From Emmonsiellopsis sp. PD_33 (taxonomy: Eukaryota; Ascomycota; Eurotiomycetes; Onygenales; Ajellomycetaceae): a stretch of DNA of 64,000 nt. The number at the start of each line of letters is the position of its first letter. Within the stretch, counting starts at the first letter, position 1. Positions 32,725 to 44,572 of the stretch are shown one piece after another. The position numbers were made by a program, and so were the translations under genes. The stretch lies in the NCBI GenBank assembly GCA_032988165.1, contig JANTQF010000003.1, positions 124,001-188,000 of the forward strand, given 5' to 3'. The notes beneath the pieces were generated by a model. It did no database searches. It was not told the origin of the DNA and saw only the letters and a program-made list of their open reading frames with translations.

Positions 32725-34608
32725 GGTAAAGCTGATGGGTGTACCAGTTGACTATGTAGTATGAAAGGAAGAAGATCTGCACAACTGTATTCCAAGCTGT
32801 AGAGATGGGGAAGAGGGGGGAAAGGGGATGGAGTGGGTTTTATATGCAACTCCAGCTTCTGAATATCTGCTTCGTCCTCTCCCCGTCCCCGTCCATCCAA
32901 AAACCACTCCACCAAGGAAGCAGTCGTTCAGGGCTCACCCCCTCCAACCCGACCTCCCCATTGGCCACAAACACACAATCACGGTCGGTGCCCTGCGGAG
33001 GACCCGCCGGCTCGAGACCGCGCGAAGGCCACTATCTCCGATCTGCCAGAAAACACGGGCATGGCAAGGCATGGCACGGCAAGGCAAGGGAGGAAAATGC
33101 GACTCTGGCCCCGATGATCATCCATGTTTCGAAACAGGGCTTCCCATACACAGCGACGGAGAGGGCCGAACCGGGCAGAACAACAACCCAGAACTATGTC
33201 ACTGCATAGCTACTTGAAAGCGGGCAGGGCGGTGGTGATTGATGGCGGGTAGAACGGAGCTGCATAGTAATCATGCCCGCCTCTTGAGCCATTTGCTGGC
33301 CCATGCCAGTCCTCTGCTATGTATCCAGCAGTCGAACAAGTCGAGCGCGGGCATCCGCAGAAAGCGACGAACATCAAACATGTGTCTGCCCACCCCGTCA
33401 AGCTGACAGCTCCGATTCGTGCTGCAATCGTCAGACGAACCGCCGGCCTGTGCAGATCAGTATCGGGTCTGGTGGGGACTGGGGAGCCGGACGGCTTAAA
33501 TGCTGTATCTTGTCAGGTTGCGGGCGACAAGATCATGGCGGGGAGAGTCCATACTGAACGGCAGGAGTTTGTTCCCTGCTCGGCCGGGCATTAACTCGGT
33601 GGCTAACGGCTAGCGGGTGGGCGGAGTTGCATACATCGCTCCATAGGGTTACATCTGGCGATAAGGAGCAGATATTGCTGCGGTTTCAAGGGCGGCGGGA
33701 GTTGGCCAATCTAATCGTGTTTTGAACGTTTATTGAATAGTTAAACAACGGCTGGCTCGGCTTCAGGCTGCTTGACCACAGACTCCCTGTTCTCATCAAG
33801 CGCAAATAATAAACAGGATCTAATAGAATCCAACACAAACCACCCGCATAAGTATGTATGCGATTGCCACGCAAATAAGATAGGTATGTCGGTATAGTTC
33901 TCCTGCTGGAGCGAACTGCGGTTGATGTTGAACTTGATGGTGCAGGAGGTTGAAGACCAGTACATTAAATCGGGTTTTGGCTGGGAAACCATGAGCTCTA
34001 TGTCAAGGTTTCTATAAATTATAGTTAATAACTAGTAGAGATCTCACGCTTGATTTTTATGTACTCGGTAATGAAGGTAATATCCATGTCTATATTGCGC
34101 CGGCAAACAAGATATATACTTGTTCGTGCACCCTCTAGGTCCATATCCATACCAATAAAGTCCGCTGCTCATAAGGACGATCGAGTTTGAACGCATTCTC
34201 TGGCTCTCCGGCTACCCTCATAAGTTGTGTTGGGGATGGAGGAAAAAGAAGGTTTTGCTATGGATGGAAGATGAACTGATGCTGGAAACTTGAACAATAT
34301 ACCCACATAAACCCCAGAGTTAGGGGACAGTAATCGGTAAAGGAAGGAGTACATAATAGAAACACGGTGCATAAATAAAGCTATTGTCTAGAAAGCAAGA
34401 GAGAAAATAAATACCGCTCAACACAGGTGGCTCTGTTAGATATCACAATTTGAATACACAAGCCAACCAGCCCTTATGATTTAACTACACATATAACCGT
34501 CCACTGACCGTATTCAACAACTCCACCAACAAGTGCCCGAAAAAAAAAAGACTCCTGGTCATCAGTGTTCAACAGCCATTATATAATCCCTTGGTTGTCG
34601 CAGAGAAT
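32725..34608. other. Intergenic region
   Basis: Promoter of RNase T2 and 3' flank of the kinase-like gene. Several frames of 80-130 codons (for example 32805-33209 + and 33319-33594 +) overlap one another and have no family pattern. No gene is supported. Confidence 0.4.
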
Positions 34609-35523
34609 TCAAACCCCATTAGGCAAATCGGAATGCGAGCGGCGGAATTCCAGGCACTTCAAACGCAACTGCTGGATTGTTTCCTCAGTGAGGATTTGCG
34701 TGCCGCTAGATAGGTGATGTCGATCCATGAAGCTAGGACTCGTGTAAGGCATAGCGGCGGCTACCATTCCCATAACCTCCTCGTTCAACGCGGCAACTGA
34801 TTCGTACTCTTTGTTCCAACATTTCAAAATGATATCTTTACCAAGTAGGCTGGTAACGTTCGGGAAATTCTCTTCTTGTAGTGTCTCGCCGGTCAGCTGG
34901 AACTCCGGTTCAATGCCCCTAAACACGCAGTAGATAAATGATCCAACTGCGAATTGTTCAGTTTGATGGCTGGCAATATCCTCGACGCCGTCATGGAATG
35001 GGATGGTGGAGGCAACACAGGGCTGACCTATCCGAATACAGCTGTCAAACTCGGCAAGCTTTAGACGCAGACGGTGGTCCAGCAGGGTATTGGCAGGGCG
35101 GATGTCCCCGTGCACCAATCCCAACTGCTCTAGATGTGCTACGGCGCTGACTAGCTCCGTGACCCATCGTAGACGGGTGGATAAAGGGGTGGCGCACGAC
35201 ATACCGCCTTTCATCCAATCATCCAAGCTCAACCACATGCGAGGGAGGAAGGTTCCTTCATGGCAGTGGAGGATACTCTGAAGGATGTTTGCATGGGGGT
35301 TGCGGTTGATGATGTCGTAAGCATGCTTTTCACGAGAGAAGGCTCGCGATGACTCGACGGTTTGTTCGGTCTGCTCCTCGGTGGCCGCGATGTCATTACC
35401 ATATAGGATTGGGGCTTTGAAAGCCATGCAGTCCTCGATAGCATAAGTGGAGCTCAGGTACCCTGCTCCAAGAAGATGGTGATGTGTGAGTCTGAAAGGG
35501 GCTATGCGCTGTCCAATATCCAT
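34609..35523 (-). CDS. Protein kinase-like protein with altered DFG motif
   Basis: 304-aa single-exon protein with a small kinase fold of the type common in Eurotiomycetes. The N-lobe has LLGAGYLSSTYAIED and the candidate ATP lysine K36 (MAFKAP). The catalytic loop is LVHGDIRPANTLL with D140. The metal-binding DFG is replaced by E158-F159-D160 (LKLAEFDSC); relatives usually show DFD there. The alpha-F region (QFAVGSFIYCVFRG) is present, but the C-lobe is short. It may have weak activity or act as a pseudokinase. Start and stop are clear. Upstream, a GAT trinucleotide repeat at 35625-35646 lies in the promoter or leader. Confidence 0.82.
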   Translation of the reverse strand: MDIGQRIAPFRLTHHHLLGAGYLSSTYAIEDCMAFKAPILYGNDIAATEEQTEQTVESSRAFSREKHAYDIINRNPHANILQSILHCHEGTFLPRMWLSLDDWMKGGMSCATPLSTRLRWVTELVSAVAHLEQLGLVHGDIRPANTLLDHRLRLKLAEFDSCIRIGQPCVASTIPFHDGVEDIASHQTEQFAVGSFIYCVFRGIEPEFQLTGETLQEENFPNVTSLLGKDIILKCWNKEYESVAALNEEVMGMVAAAMPYTSPSFMDRHHLSSGTQILTEETIQQLRLKCLEFRRSHSDLPNGV

Positions 35524-35624
35524 GGCTTGATTGGAGTGTGTCGCTATAGAGGTGATGTGAATGTGATTTGTGCTTTGAAGGAAGATATAAAGGAATCAGA
35601 TGAAGTTCATGTGGCGGATCGGTT

Positions 35625-35646
35625 GATGATGATGATGATGATGATG
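35625..35646. repeat. GAT trinucleotide microsatellite
   Basis: About seven GAT units (+ strand), roughly 100 bases upstream of the start codon of the kinase-like gene, so in its promoter or 5' UTR. Repeat length could vary between strains. Confidence 0.9.
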
Positions 35647-35877
35647 CAGAAGGAAAGAAGGAAGAGAAAAAGGATGGAGAAAGCGGGAGTTTTATATTCT
35701 GCTGCCAGACAATGTTCAGTGATGCCATTCACATATAAAAACCGCACAGAGTACATATTCAACCTGCACTTTATTAACATTGTTCATAGACTGTGCAGGA
35801 AAAGAGGGAACATCCATACTCTCCTGGCGTAATCCCGGCAAACCTCTTTGTTAGTTAGGGGAAGGGGAGAGAAAACC

Positions 35878-36174
35878 CTATGGAAATATCAGTTTCACTA
35901 ATTCAAGAGGGAAGTATTGGGGGAGGCATGAAGACATACCCGGTCTTGTCCACCGCCACAGTCCACGAGGAGTCTTGTGCCAGTATCCCAGAGCTATACA
36001 GTCACCGCATGGTGTGCGCATACTGCGGGTTCCGAAACTCCAGTTTTCCGGAGGAGACTGGCACGTAGCGGTTGGCCTGTTCGATATAGAAGCCGGACAC
36101 TCCAGCAGACTTCCGCATCCATCGACTGAATGGCCACACCGATGCTTCACATTGACCATAGTTCGTTGGCACAT
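35878..36174 (-). CDS. Possible Cys-rich miniprotein
   Basis: 98-codon frame with a MCQRTMVNVKHRCGHSVDGC start, then single cysteines (LLEC, ATCQS) and a TPCGDC pair. Small ascomycete proteins with a C..CGH..C..C..CxxC layout, probably binding zinc, are common, and this frame fits that layout for its first 65 residues. The tail (YWHKTPRGLWRWTRPG and on) is less typical, so an intron or an earlier end is possible. No function can be given. It lies 350 bases upstream of the kinase-like gene on the same strand. Could be a chance frame. Confidence 0.35.
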   Translation of the reverse strand: MCQRTMVNVKHRCGHSVDGCGSLLECPASISNRPTATCQSPPENWSFGTRSMRTPCGDCIALGYWHKTPRGLWRWTRPGMSSCLPQYFPLELVKLIFP

Positions 36175-37755
36175 GGCATATCAAGGCACTAAAGCCTAGA
36201 GTTTATTCAAAGAGGGTAAACAAGGGTTCGGCTTGCCGGTCGTGATGCAGTCGTCTATTATTATTTAGCGGTCGTCTATATTGGAGCTCTCTGGCAGTAG
36301 GGCATGTAAATAGTCAAATAAAGTGAAAATAAGGATATGGTAATATGGACAAAAATATGTGGATTTGATATAGAAGTAAAAATGAGCTGGGTAGGTGAAT
36401 AATTTTGAAGTGATCAGACTGAAAAAAAAATAAAAGGTTGTTTGGGACTCGCTGAGGTTTAGAAATCAATGCTGGCAATGATTGCAAATATGAGCGTTTG
36501 TCATTTCACGATTAGACATCAAACCAAGAGTCCATATTGAAACAAGGCACGGATCGGCTGATAATAAAATGACGGCCAGCTTTCAACTCCATCAGTTATT
36601 AGGCTGACGTAGGTTTTGCTCATACAAAAAAGCCTTACGCTCGGATATTAATGTGGCTGCCATGTAATCAGGCTCCCAACGATCGAAGTCTGGTCAAAAT
36701 TGTTTCCACAAGGCTGGGGAGGCTAGAAATCGGGAGAATGAAGACTGGAGCAGCAAGTTCCAAGGCGTTGGGCGAATGGGCCAAACCCACTCAAGAGATA
36801 CCTGAGCCATTCCACAGGAAAACAGGGTACTTTGACAGCTGCTGCATCAATGATGCAAACCACTGCAGACGATGCGTCCAAAGGACCAGCCATCAGGGTC
36901 CAAATACGAAAAGGAAATGAAGATGTCCCACAGTGCTGGACGGAAAAGAGGGGTTAAAATCCAATTTGGCTGCCCTCAACTTCTCGTATACATGCGGATA
37001 ATAGGCACATATGGTCACACGCGCATCTATCCCCCATTTGCGCGAGAGAGAACTAATCTCCCTAGCCTGCCAATAGAAAATGCCAGACCAGTCCCCGCCA
37101 GCCAGCCTTGGGTGGCTGAGGGGAATTTCGGCAATATCTTGATGAAGAAAGGATCCAGAGCCCGCACATATCGACGTGCTTATTATCCACCAGAGAAGGA
37201 GTGGAATCCTGCGATGCCTTGCAGTCCTCTGTTTGTTGTTTGCTCGACAGAGGAAAGTTGAGGTTGAGGTTGGTGAGATATCGGAGGTGGGTGACCGGAG
37301 CGGATAAATGATCTCCCGTCGCGTTGCCGATGCTGTCATCCTTCGGTCTCTCCATCTATCTTGACAAGTCGACAACGTTCGGTCAATCCGCAGTCATCTT
37401 TCATAAGGATGCGCCAGCCCTGAACTTGGCTTTTTTTGTGCCGACTGCTGTGTCTGATGCTGTCTGAGTCATGATTTAGTCTCAGTTGTAGTCGTTGGTG
37501 GTGATTCATCAATCCTCCCATGGATTGCCCCTCTTAAAGCTTCCATCCTTTTCCTTCTGTCAACCCCGTACATATTCTTTTATTTCCGGAGAATTATACA
37601 TATTATACATATACTTCTGCATTGTGTTGCCCGGGGACGGCTAGCACACCGTGTTACTCTGCAGACGCGTTATCTGATACCCCTCCACCCGTCACTCAGA
37701 GCGATGCCACTGCTACACAGGTCGACATTGAAATTAAAGTGCTCCGACTTCCCTG
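36175..37755. other. Intergenic region
   Basis: About 1.6 kb, AT-rich between 36190 and 36480 (several A/T runs) and more balanced later. Open frames such as 36893-37375 (-) have no family pattern. The last 200 bases hold the promoter of the Smr gene, with TATTATACATATAC-like AT stretches near 37595. Confidence 0.4.
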
Positions 37756-39513
37756 ATGGATGAGTCTGTTGGAAGCCTCCTAAAAGTAGGTTTTGCTGTA
37801 TATTATCCTCTCTGGTAAACTGGCTAACACATCCCCGTCCCAACTCAGGGCTTGGAAGAAAAATATTGTCCACCCCTGGATCCCGCGCTCTTTGCTGCTA
37901 TTGCAGGTGACTTTGATCTTCACGACGAGAACAGCATCCGCCAGTTCCGCGGGGTATTGGACGAGCTTAAAATATCCGCTGCTGAACAAGAAAATGTCCC
38001 GTTTGATCCGTCGGGCACCAGCGGCCAGGACTATGCCTTGGATAACGATGAACCTGCGTCGGAACGAAGCGAGTCGCAACCAACACTTCCGTCTTTAAAA
38101 TCAAACATAACGAGCTTGGAGTCGGACATCTCCTCCATAAACCTAGAACAGCGCCGGCCCGCAAGATTGAAGCAGCAATGGCAGGAAGAAACAGAGAATC
38201 TCCGCCCATGCGTCAAGGCTTCTTCTCCAGAGCGCACATCAAGAACCTTTACGAAATTGACCTTCGAAGAGAAAACTGCAGATTTGATGGCAATGTTTCC
38301 GACAATCGGCCGCTACACCATAGAGCATACGCTTGGCACATGTGACGGGGATGTTGAACGTTCGATGGATGTCTTACTCAACCTGGCTTTTTTCGAGGAT
38401 CAAGTCTCAGATGAAGAGGACCATAAAGTGACGATCCCCAAAGGAATCGAGGGATTCCGAGGAAACGCCTACAGTAGCAGGGGACGGAAGAAAGGAAAGA
38501 AAAATCAAACGAGAAAACATGAAATCCTTCGCAATTCGAGCTCTGGTTCATCATCCCGGTCACAATCCAATGGGGATATACAAAACAAATGGGACAATAG
38601 CAAAAAGGATGTCGACTTTGTTTGTGCGAGAACGTATCTGTCATCCAAATCGGTTGCCTCAGCTTACCACCTAAACGGCGCATCTTTGCCCAGCACCATC
38701 CACTTTCTAGCGTCCACAGAAGCAGAGAAACATGCGAAAAGTATGATGGATGACCCCGTTACTGTGACACAAATAGCAGAGCTCCGCCAAGATTTTGGTA
38801 CGGTCTCGCCTGAGAAACTTGCTGGCTTGCTCCGGCTGGCTCGCAATTCAATCTCGGCCGCAAATGAGCTCGCGACTGTGATGGTTACCGTCCGACCACC
38901 CCCAAACCCAACGGAGATCGTTCAGATAAAACAGACTCCTATACAGCTAGATGACTCCCCCTCCCAAGAAACTACCGAATTGCAGTGGACACAACGAGCT
39001 CCCCGGACTCCGACTGATTACGCCACGACTAGGGCAGTTGCCAACTCCCATTTTGTCGCTGGAAATAGCGCCTTCACCAAGGCGACTGCAGCATACCGAC
39101 GAGGTAAATCCGACCATCTTATGGGTGGCGCAGCGGGATATTACTCCATGGTGGGCCGCGAGCATATGGACAGAGCAAAGAAAGAAGCGGCGGCAGCAGC
39201 AGATGCTCTAGTAGAATCTCAGTCGAGTGCCAGGGGTCTCGACCTGCATGGTGTCAGCGTGCAACATGCCGTAGGAATTGCAAAGAGAAACGTGGCAGCA
39301 TGGTGGGATGGCCTAGGGGATACGAAATACGCACCGGGTGCCTGGGGCCCGCGACAGGAAGGCTACCGCATAATTACGGGGCTGGGTAGACACTCCAAGA
39401 ACGGGACCGCCAGGCTTGGCCCTGCTGTTGTTCGGGCTTTGGCCAAGGAGGGATGGCAGGTTGAAGTTGGTGAAGGGTACTTGACGGTTACGGGAATAGC
39501 GAGACACCGGTGA
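37756..39513 (+). CDS. CUE-DUF1771-Smr domain protein
   Basis: 564-aa protein. A 30-base first exon (37756..37785, MDESVGSLLK) joins exon 2 (37849..39513, GLEEKYCPPLDPALFAAI). A CUE-type ubiquitin-binding domain lies near residues 146-195 (FEEKTADLMAMFPTIGRYTI, CDGDVERSMDVLLNL). DUF1771 lies near 404-466 (AAYRRGKSDHLMGGAAGYYS), followed by an Smr domain from about 472 to the end (LDLHGVSVQHAV, IITGLGRHSKNG, LTVTG). Smr domains are nucleases, and the yeast relative Cue2 cuts mRNA on stalled ribosomes in no-go decay. The order CUE-DUF1771-Smr supports such a role here, but only one CUE is visible. Cytosolic. Model certain except for the first exon, which fits well. Confidence 0.9.
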
Positions 39514-40400
39514 GCGGAGTGAGTTGGATTTGGACTGGATATTGACTGCGTGGAGATGTTCGCATATACCTGCCCTGGGGAACCAAGTGTTTGGATTTAG
39601 ACGGGGGGTTTTCTACCATGTTTAGACTGGTGTATAGTTGGTTACCCGCGTGAATATACAGCGCATAGACATGTGTTCATAAGATAGCAACGCTATTAAA
39701 TTCAAGAAATAAATATTTGCAGACCCAGAATCCCCGTGGTGAGTTTAAGGTTCGGCGCGGATGAGGTCATCGTCTCGTCAGGAGAGATCGGGCCGACAAC
39801 AAAAAGAAGTTCTGTACACCATTTATTCCATCGTCATCGCAGTTCAGCCTCTTTATTACTAAATAAATATCTTCGATTTGTTTGAGACCATATCCCATCC
39901 AAATAATATTTTGCCTTGACTCCCCACCCACAGTTGTTGGCGCATCTTTTGATTTGGAATCATTTCCGTCAACGCCTTTTGCCGGAATCTAAGCCCCCCC
40001 CCCATACATATATCCGACACGCCCGCTGCACGTCAGATTCCTGAACTCTAACTACATCTTATATTTTTATCTCTCGGACACTGGGCTATATACTGGCGTT
40101 TGCCTGTCTATCGATCTGCTATATATTCACCCCAACATACCGCCCGCCTCTCAACTCTCGGCTATCCCATATCCCATGCGCTTGATTCTGCCGAAACTTC
40201 ATCGACCTCCGCTCCGTATCGTTGTTCCCGCTACCCCTTGTCGACAGTTCATCAGCAAAGCTTCCAGCCGCCCTACTCTTCCCCACCCGCCTCGCCGGTG
40301 GCCATCGCCGACCAGCTCGAGAGTCACCCTAGTCAGCTCTGTGTCTATGACCTCCTTCGTGTCTTCATTTTTCAGTTCTTCGAATAATAAAGCAGACAAC
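39514..40400. other. Promoter region of MsrB
   Basis: Spacer between the Smr gene and MsrB. From about 40000 the + strand is pyrimidine-rich. An in-frame upstream ATG at 40176 extends MsrB at its N-terminus (see that entry). A run of nine C lies near 39994-40003. Confidence 0.4.
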
Positions 40401-40927
40401 ATGGAGTTTCCCGACAAGAGGACAGACCAGGAATGGCAAGCTGTTCTGACTCAAGGTGTGTGCGCTCCTCCAAACACCCTCTTGACCGGGCACTCTCACC
40501 CAACAATACTAAATGTTCTCTGATCAACTAACCCCCCATCTTCCCCTGATAAATAGAACAATTCCGCATCCTCCGCAAAAAGGGCACGGAACCCGCCGGC
40601 AGCGGCGAATACGACAAACACACGCCCAACGTAGGCGTCTACGAATGCGCGGGTTGCAACGCCCCGCTCTACAAAGCCTCGCATAAATTCGCGTCGGGCT
40701 GCGGATGGCCGGCATACTTTGACTCGCTACCCGGGGCGGTTGTGCGCAAGGAAGACAATTCGTTTGGCATGAGCAGGATTGAGATCATGTGTGCGAAGTG
40801 CGGGGGGCATTTGGGACATGTGTTCAAGGGGGAGGGGTATCCGACGCCGACGGATGAGAGGCATTGTGTGAATAGTATTAGTTTGAAGTTTACGGAGGAT
40901 GAGGGGAAGGCTGGGGAGGGGAAGTAA
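40401..40927 (+). CDS. msrB: Peptide-methionine (R)-S-oxide reductase (MsrB)
   Basis: Reduces the R-form of methionine sulfoxide in proteins, with thioredoxin as partner. Exons 40401..40455 and 40557..40927 give 141 aa; the intron splits the codon in LTQ|EQFRILRKKG. Family motifs are GVYECAGCNAPLY and CAKCGGHLGHVF (two CxxC zinc pairs), KFASGCGWPAY, and the catalytic Cys in RHCVNSISLKF. The frame is also open from ATG 40176, adding 75 residues rich in Arg, Ser and Pro with few acids (RPPLRIVVPATPCRQFISKA), a likely mitochondrial presequence. Cytosolic and mitochondrial forms could thus come from two starts. The short form is a normal family length. Confidence 0.94.
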
Positions 40928-41460
40928 ATGGGGTTTTCTTGGGTTTGCTTGTTTGGATATAGTTTGGGAGAGACAATTTATGATTTACTATGCATTCTAT
41001 TTTCATTCCTGTTTCCTTTTATTTTGGCTGGAGAGACTTGGATAGCAGTTCTGAATCGGTGCCGCAAACAGCCGCGCTTTTCACACAGCCTGGCAACATA
41101 TAGTTACGCATACAAACCGCCGTCTTTGATATTCTCATCTTCGTCTTTGATATCCGTCGGTGAATCCCCCGGCCGTCTCTCGGTCTTGGCGCTTAGTCAT
41201 GACTGAGTCAGCAGCGGTGGCCATCTGCGTCTTCCAACCTCCAACCTCGACATCAACATCAGACGCTGTCACCGTCATTGTGTCCCGCTCTCTGCTCGGT
41301 CTCTGCTGCTGGTTTGCGCCAATATATACGCTTAGCCATTCCTCTCCGTCGCTGGCCGCTCCTCAACTTCCTGCGTGCTAATCCTTCTGTTGTGCGCTGT
41401 CCACCTGCGCGATTCCCCTCCATCCAACCGTTCCCCTCCGTCAGACACAACAACCCGGCC
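40928..41460. other. Spacer before the ArfGAP gene
   Basis: About 530 bases holding the MsrB 3' flank and the pyrimidine-rich promoter/leader of the ArfGAP gene. No gene seen. Confidence 0.4.
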
Positions 41461-43538
41461 ATGGCCTCGAGACGAGCAGCCAACCCGGCTGCGGAACGCG
41501 CAGCCAAAAATCAGCTTGTGATTAAGAACTTGCTGAAGCTGGAATGCAATAAAACTTGCGCTGATTGCAAGCGGAATAAACGTGCGTATCATCTCTCGCT
41601 TTCTTGTCTGCCTGCTACATCTACCCGTCTGGCAGCGGAGGGGATTCCCCCACCCTCCTACGTTTCTGTGTCCGTCGTTTGTATACTGGTGGGAGTAGGC
41701 TGCTAACATCATTCTGGCTTAAACAGATCCACGATGGGCCAGTTGGAACCTTGGTATCTTCATCTGCATTCGTTGTTCGGGAATACATCGGGGGATGGGG
41801 ACACATATCAGTCGAGTCAAATCGGTCGACCTGGATTCCTGGACCGACGAGCAGTTGCAGAGCGTGTTGAAATGGGGAAATGCTAGGGCGAATAAGTTGG
41901 TCCCCCCTCGTTAATTCCCCCACGTTGATTTGGAGGCACGCCCAGCCCTTTGTCAGGGGCTGTTTTGAAGGATTGTGACATTATGCTAATCCATCGCGAT
42001 AGATACTGGGAGGCGAAACTGGCGCCCGGACATGTTCCGTCGGAAGCGTACGTATTTGAGCAATATATTCCGGTGAAGCACGGCTAATTTGATCCCCAGG
42101 AAAATGGAAAACTTCATCCGAACCAAATACGAGTCTAAAAGATGGGTGATGGACGGCCCAATGCCTGACCCGTCAACTCTTGACGTCGAGGCCGACGATA
42201 ATATGGTAAATATCTCTCAAAGTCCCATCTATCGTGCAATGCTCACCTTATTTACAGCCATTGGCCATGGTTCAAGAAAGAGCCAATCTCGAGCGATCTA
42301 CCTCCCAGCGTGCGACGTCAACAGCTAGCCAACCGGCGCCCCGTCGATCTCAGCAACCACTAAATTTGTTTGACGATGATACCCCGACACCTCCAGAGAG
42401 GCCTAATACGACAGACCTACCAGGTCTTCGCCCGCCCCCAAGACCAGCGCAACCAGTTTCAGCCCCGGCCCCGGTCCCCGCTCCAGCTCCCGCACCCAAA
42501 CAAAACAAACCAGCAGATTCTCTTCTTGGTCTAGATTTCTTCGCCGCACCTCAGCCTGCCACCAACCGTCCCTCTAGCACTCCATCTTCCAATGCCGGTG
42601 CCACCGGCCCATCAAGGCCTGACCTAAAACAATCCATTCTATCCTTATATGCCTCAGCGCCCAAGCCGCAACCACCCCCTCAGCATGACCGAAATACATC
42701 GTTTGGATCCTTCTCAGCGCAGCCGCAACTAGAGCAACAAACCAAACCCCATGACGCTTTTGGCGGACTTACAGATGCATTTAGTAGTTTGAGTTTCCCA
42801 TCCACCACATCACCCCCTCCTCAGCAAAAACAATCCGCGTTTTCGAGCCTCGGATCCTTCAGCTCCCCAAAGTCTCCGCCTGCTGCACCACAAATTTCGT
42901 CACCACCCCTTAGTGGTGGTGGTTTTTTTGACCCCCCCACTCAGAAACCTGCTCCTAAACCGCAACAAGCAAGAAATCCCTCCATATCTTCTGGTGGTGG
43001 TTTCGGTTTAGTCGAAGCGACAATGGGTTCGACTAAGTCGGCACCTGCACCACCTGCTACATCGACTAATACCTTTGACTTATTCTCCTCGCCCGCAGTC
43101 CCTACTTCTCCACCTGTCGTTTCGCCTAAAACCGAAAATACCAACTCTGTTTTCAACCTCTCGGCCCCTGCAAAGGAACCACTACCTGTATCGCAGCCCA
43201 CATCTACTGCTAATGTCACCAATATGTTTTCTTCTAGCTCTCTAGATCCTTGGGGCGGCAATGCATGGAGCACCACCGAGGCTTCTCCACCTGCCAAACA
43301 GGAGCCATCCACTATGATGAAGGTTCCCGAAACAATCACCGCCAATGACATTGGTTCCGGATGGGGTGCATCGACCGGCCCCTCGCCTCCTAAACCGGCA
43401 CCCGCCATTTCTGCCGACGAGGATTTTGGCGGGTGGACAAGCGCGGCGCCTGCGGCTCCAACTACTACCGCCAACTCGAAGCCAAAGACAGGTGGATTTG
43501 GAGGAAGCGATGATTTGTTTTCTAATGTATGGGAGTGA
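41461..43538 (+). CDS. ArfGAP (SMAP/Age2-like)
   Basis: 573-aa GTPase-activating protein for Arf, acting at Golgi/endosomal membranes. Exons: 41461..41581, 41727..41895, 42003..42047, 42100..42205 and 42258..43538. The ArfGAP zinc finger is complete: C33, C36, C54, C57 (CADCKRNKHPRWASWN, IFICIRCSG), with the catalytic arginine R62 in IHRGMGTHISR. DLDSWTDEQLQSVLKWGNAR and YWEAKL follow. The rest, from about residue 150, is Pro/Ser/Ala-rich and disordered, with short motifs suited to coat and adaptor binding: LNLFDDD, LLGLDFF, DPWGG, DPF-like pieces and a C-terminal DDLFSNVWE. Clathrin or adaptor binding is inferred from these. The Golgi SNARE gene lies next to it, tail to tail. Confidence 0.94.
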
Positions 43539-44572
43539 AATATTGGTATTTTGCTCAATTTTGCAGGCCAGGGTGGAGGGATATACTCGTAATCGAGTGA
43601 TGGTAGTATGGAGCTTGCGAATTTGCATTTGATATTGTTGCATTTAGACTGCATTTCCCCCAGTTCTTTCTATATCTTGTCGCTTTACCCCTCGATCTAC
43701 CTAGCATGTCATGTCTTATTCTTCGCAGTCAATTTTTTCCGCTTGCATACGTTATTTAGAGCGTCATTCCTCGTGTCGTTGTCGTTGCCGTTCTCGTGCT
43801 AGTGTCGGGAGGACAGGAGGTGGCCTTTGCCCTTCAGCATTATGTCTCTGGCTAGAAATCGATGATTCCCCCGGTATTCCTTTTCTCGTATGTGATGTCA
43901 TCACTTGATGAAACGCCCCAGTCGCGGGGTCCTCAATCTAGTCCCAGCAGAGTATATGTATCTCATGATTTTCACCTTTATGGATCTAAAAAAAATAGGG
44001 GGGGAGGCCCTGTCAGATCCGCTTGAATAGGCATATTACACAAACAATTCCTTGTTATCGTACGTGGATGTCAATAAACTTTTAACCGGCTTCAGGATGG
44101 CCCACCCGCGAAATGTACATCGCTCCCCGTTTACCAAGGGGCTGGGGGTTTTTATGTCTTCCTTTAAGCGGATATAATTATGGCACATGTAACTAATGGT
44201 GGGATTTAATGAGATGCTCTGGGATTTAGGAGGAGCACAAAACAATAGTCCAAACACCTCTTCGCGCTTGAAGAGAATCGTCTCCGTAAAAATGTTTACA
44301 GATCAAACTGCAAAGGGATATAAAACACTATCCCCCAAGTATTATAGGGATAGGATAGCTCCGACCGAGACAGACATTTCAATAACTCCATGACCCCCGC
44401 AACGCCATACCAGGCAATAAAAAAAAGGATATGCGCGAATGCAGCGACCAGAATACAACTTCGCAAAATCCGGCTCATAAATCGCAGCGTCGTCGCATCT
44501 CTCGATGCACCTGCACCTGCGCCAAAAAAAGCAACCCATACTATGCAAACTTCCCCCACCCCCACCCCCCGC
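43539..44572. other. Convergent 3' region between ArfGAP and SFT1 genes
   Basis: About 1 kb between two convergent genes. No frame with a family pattern; an AAAAAAAATAGGGGGGGAGG-like stretch lies at about 43987-44008. Confidence 0.4.
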
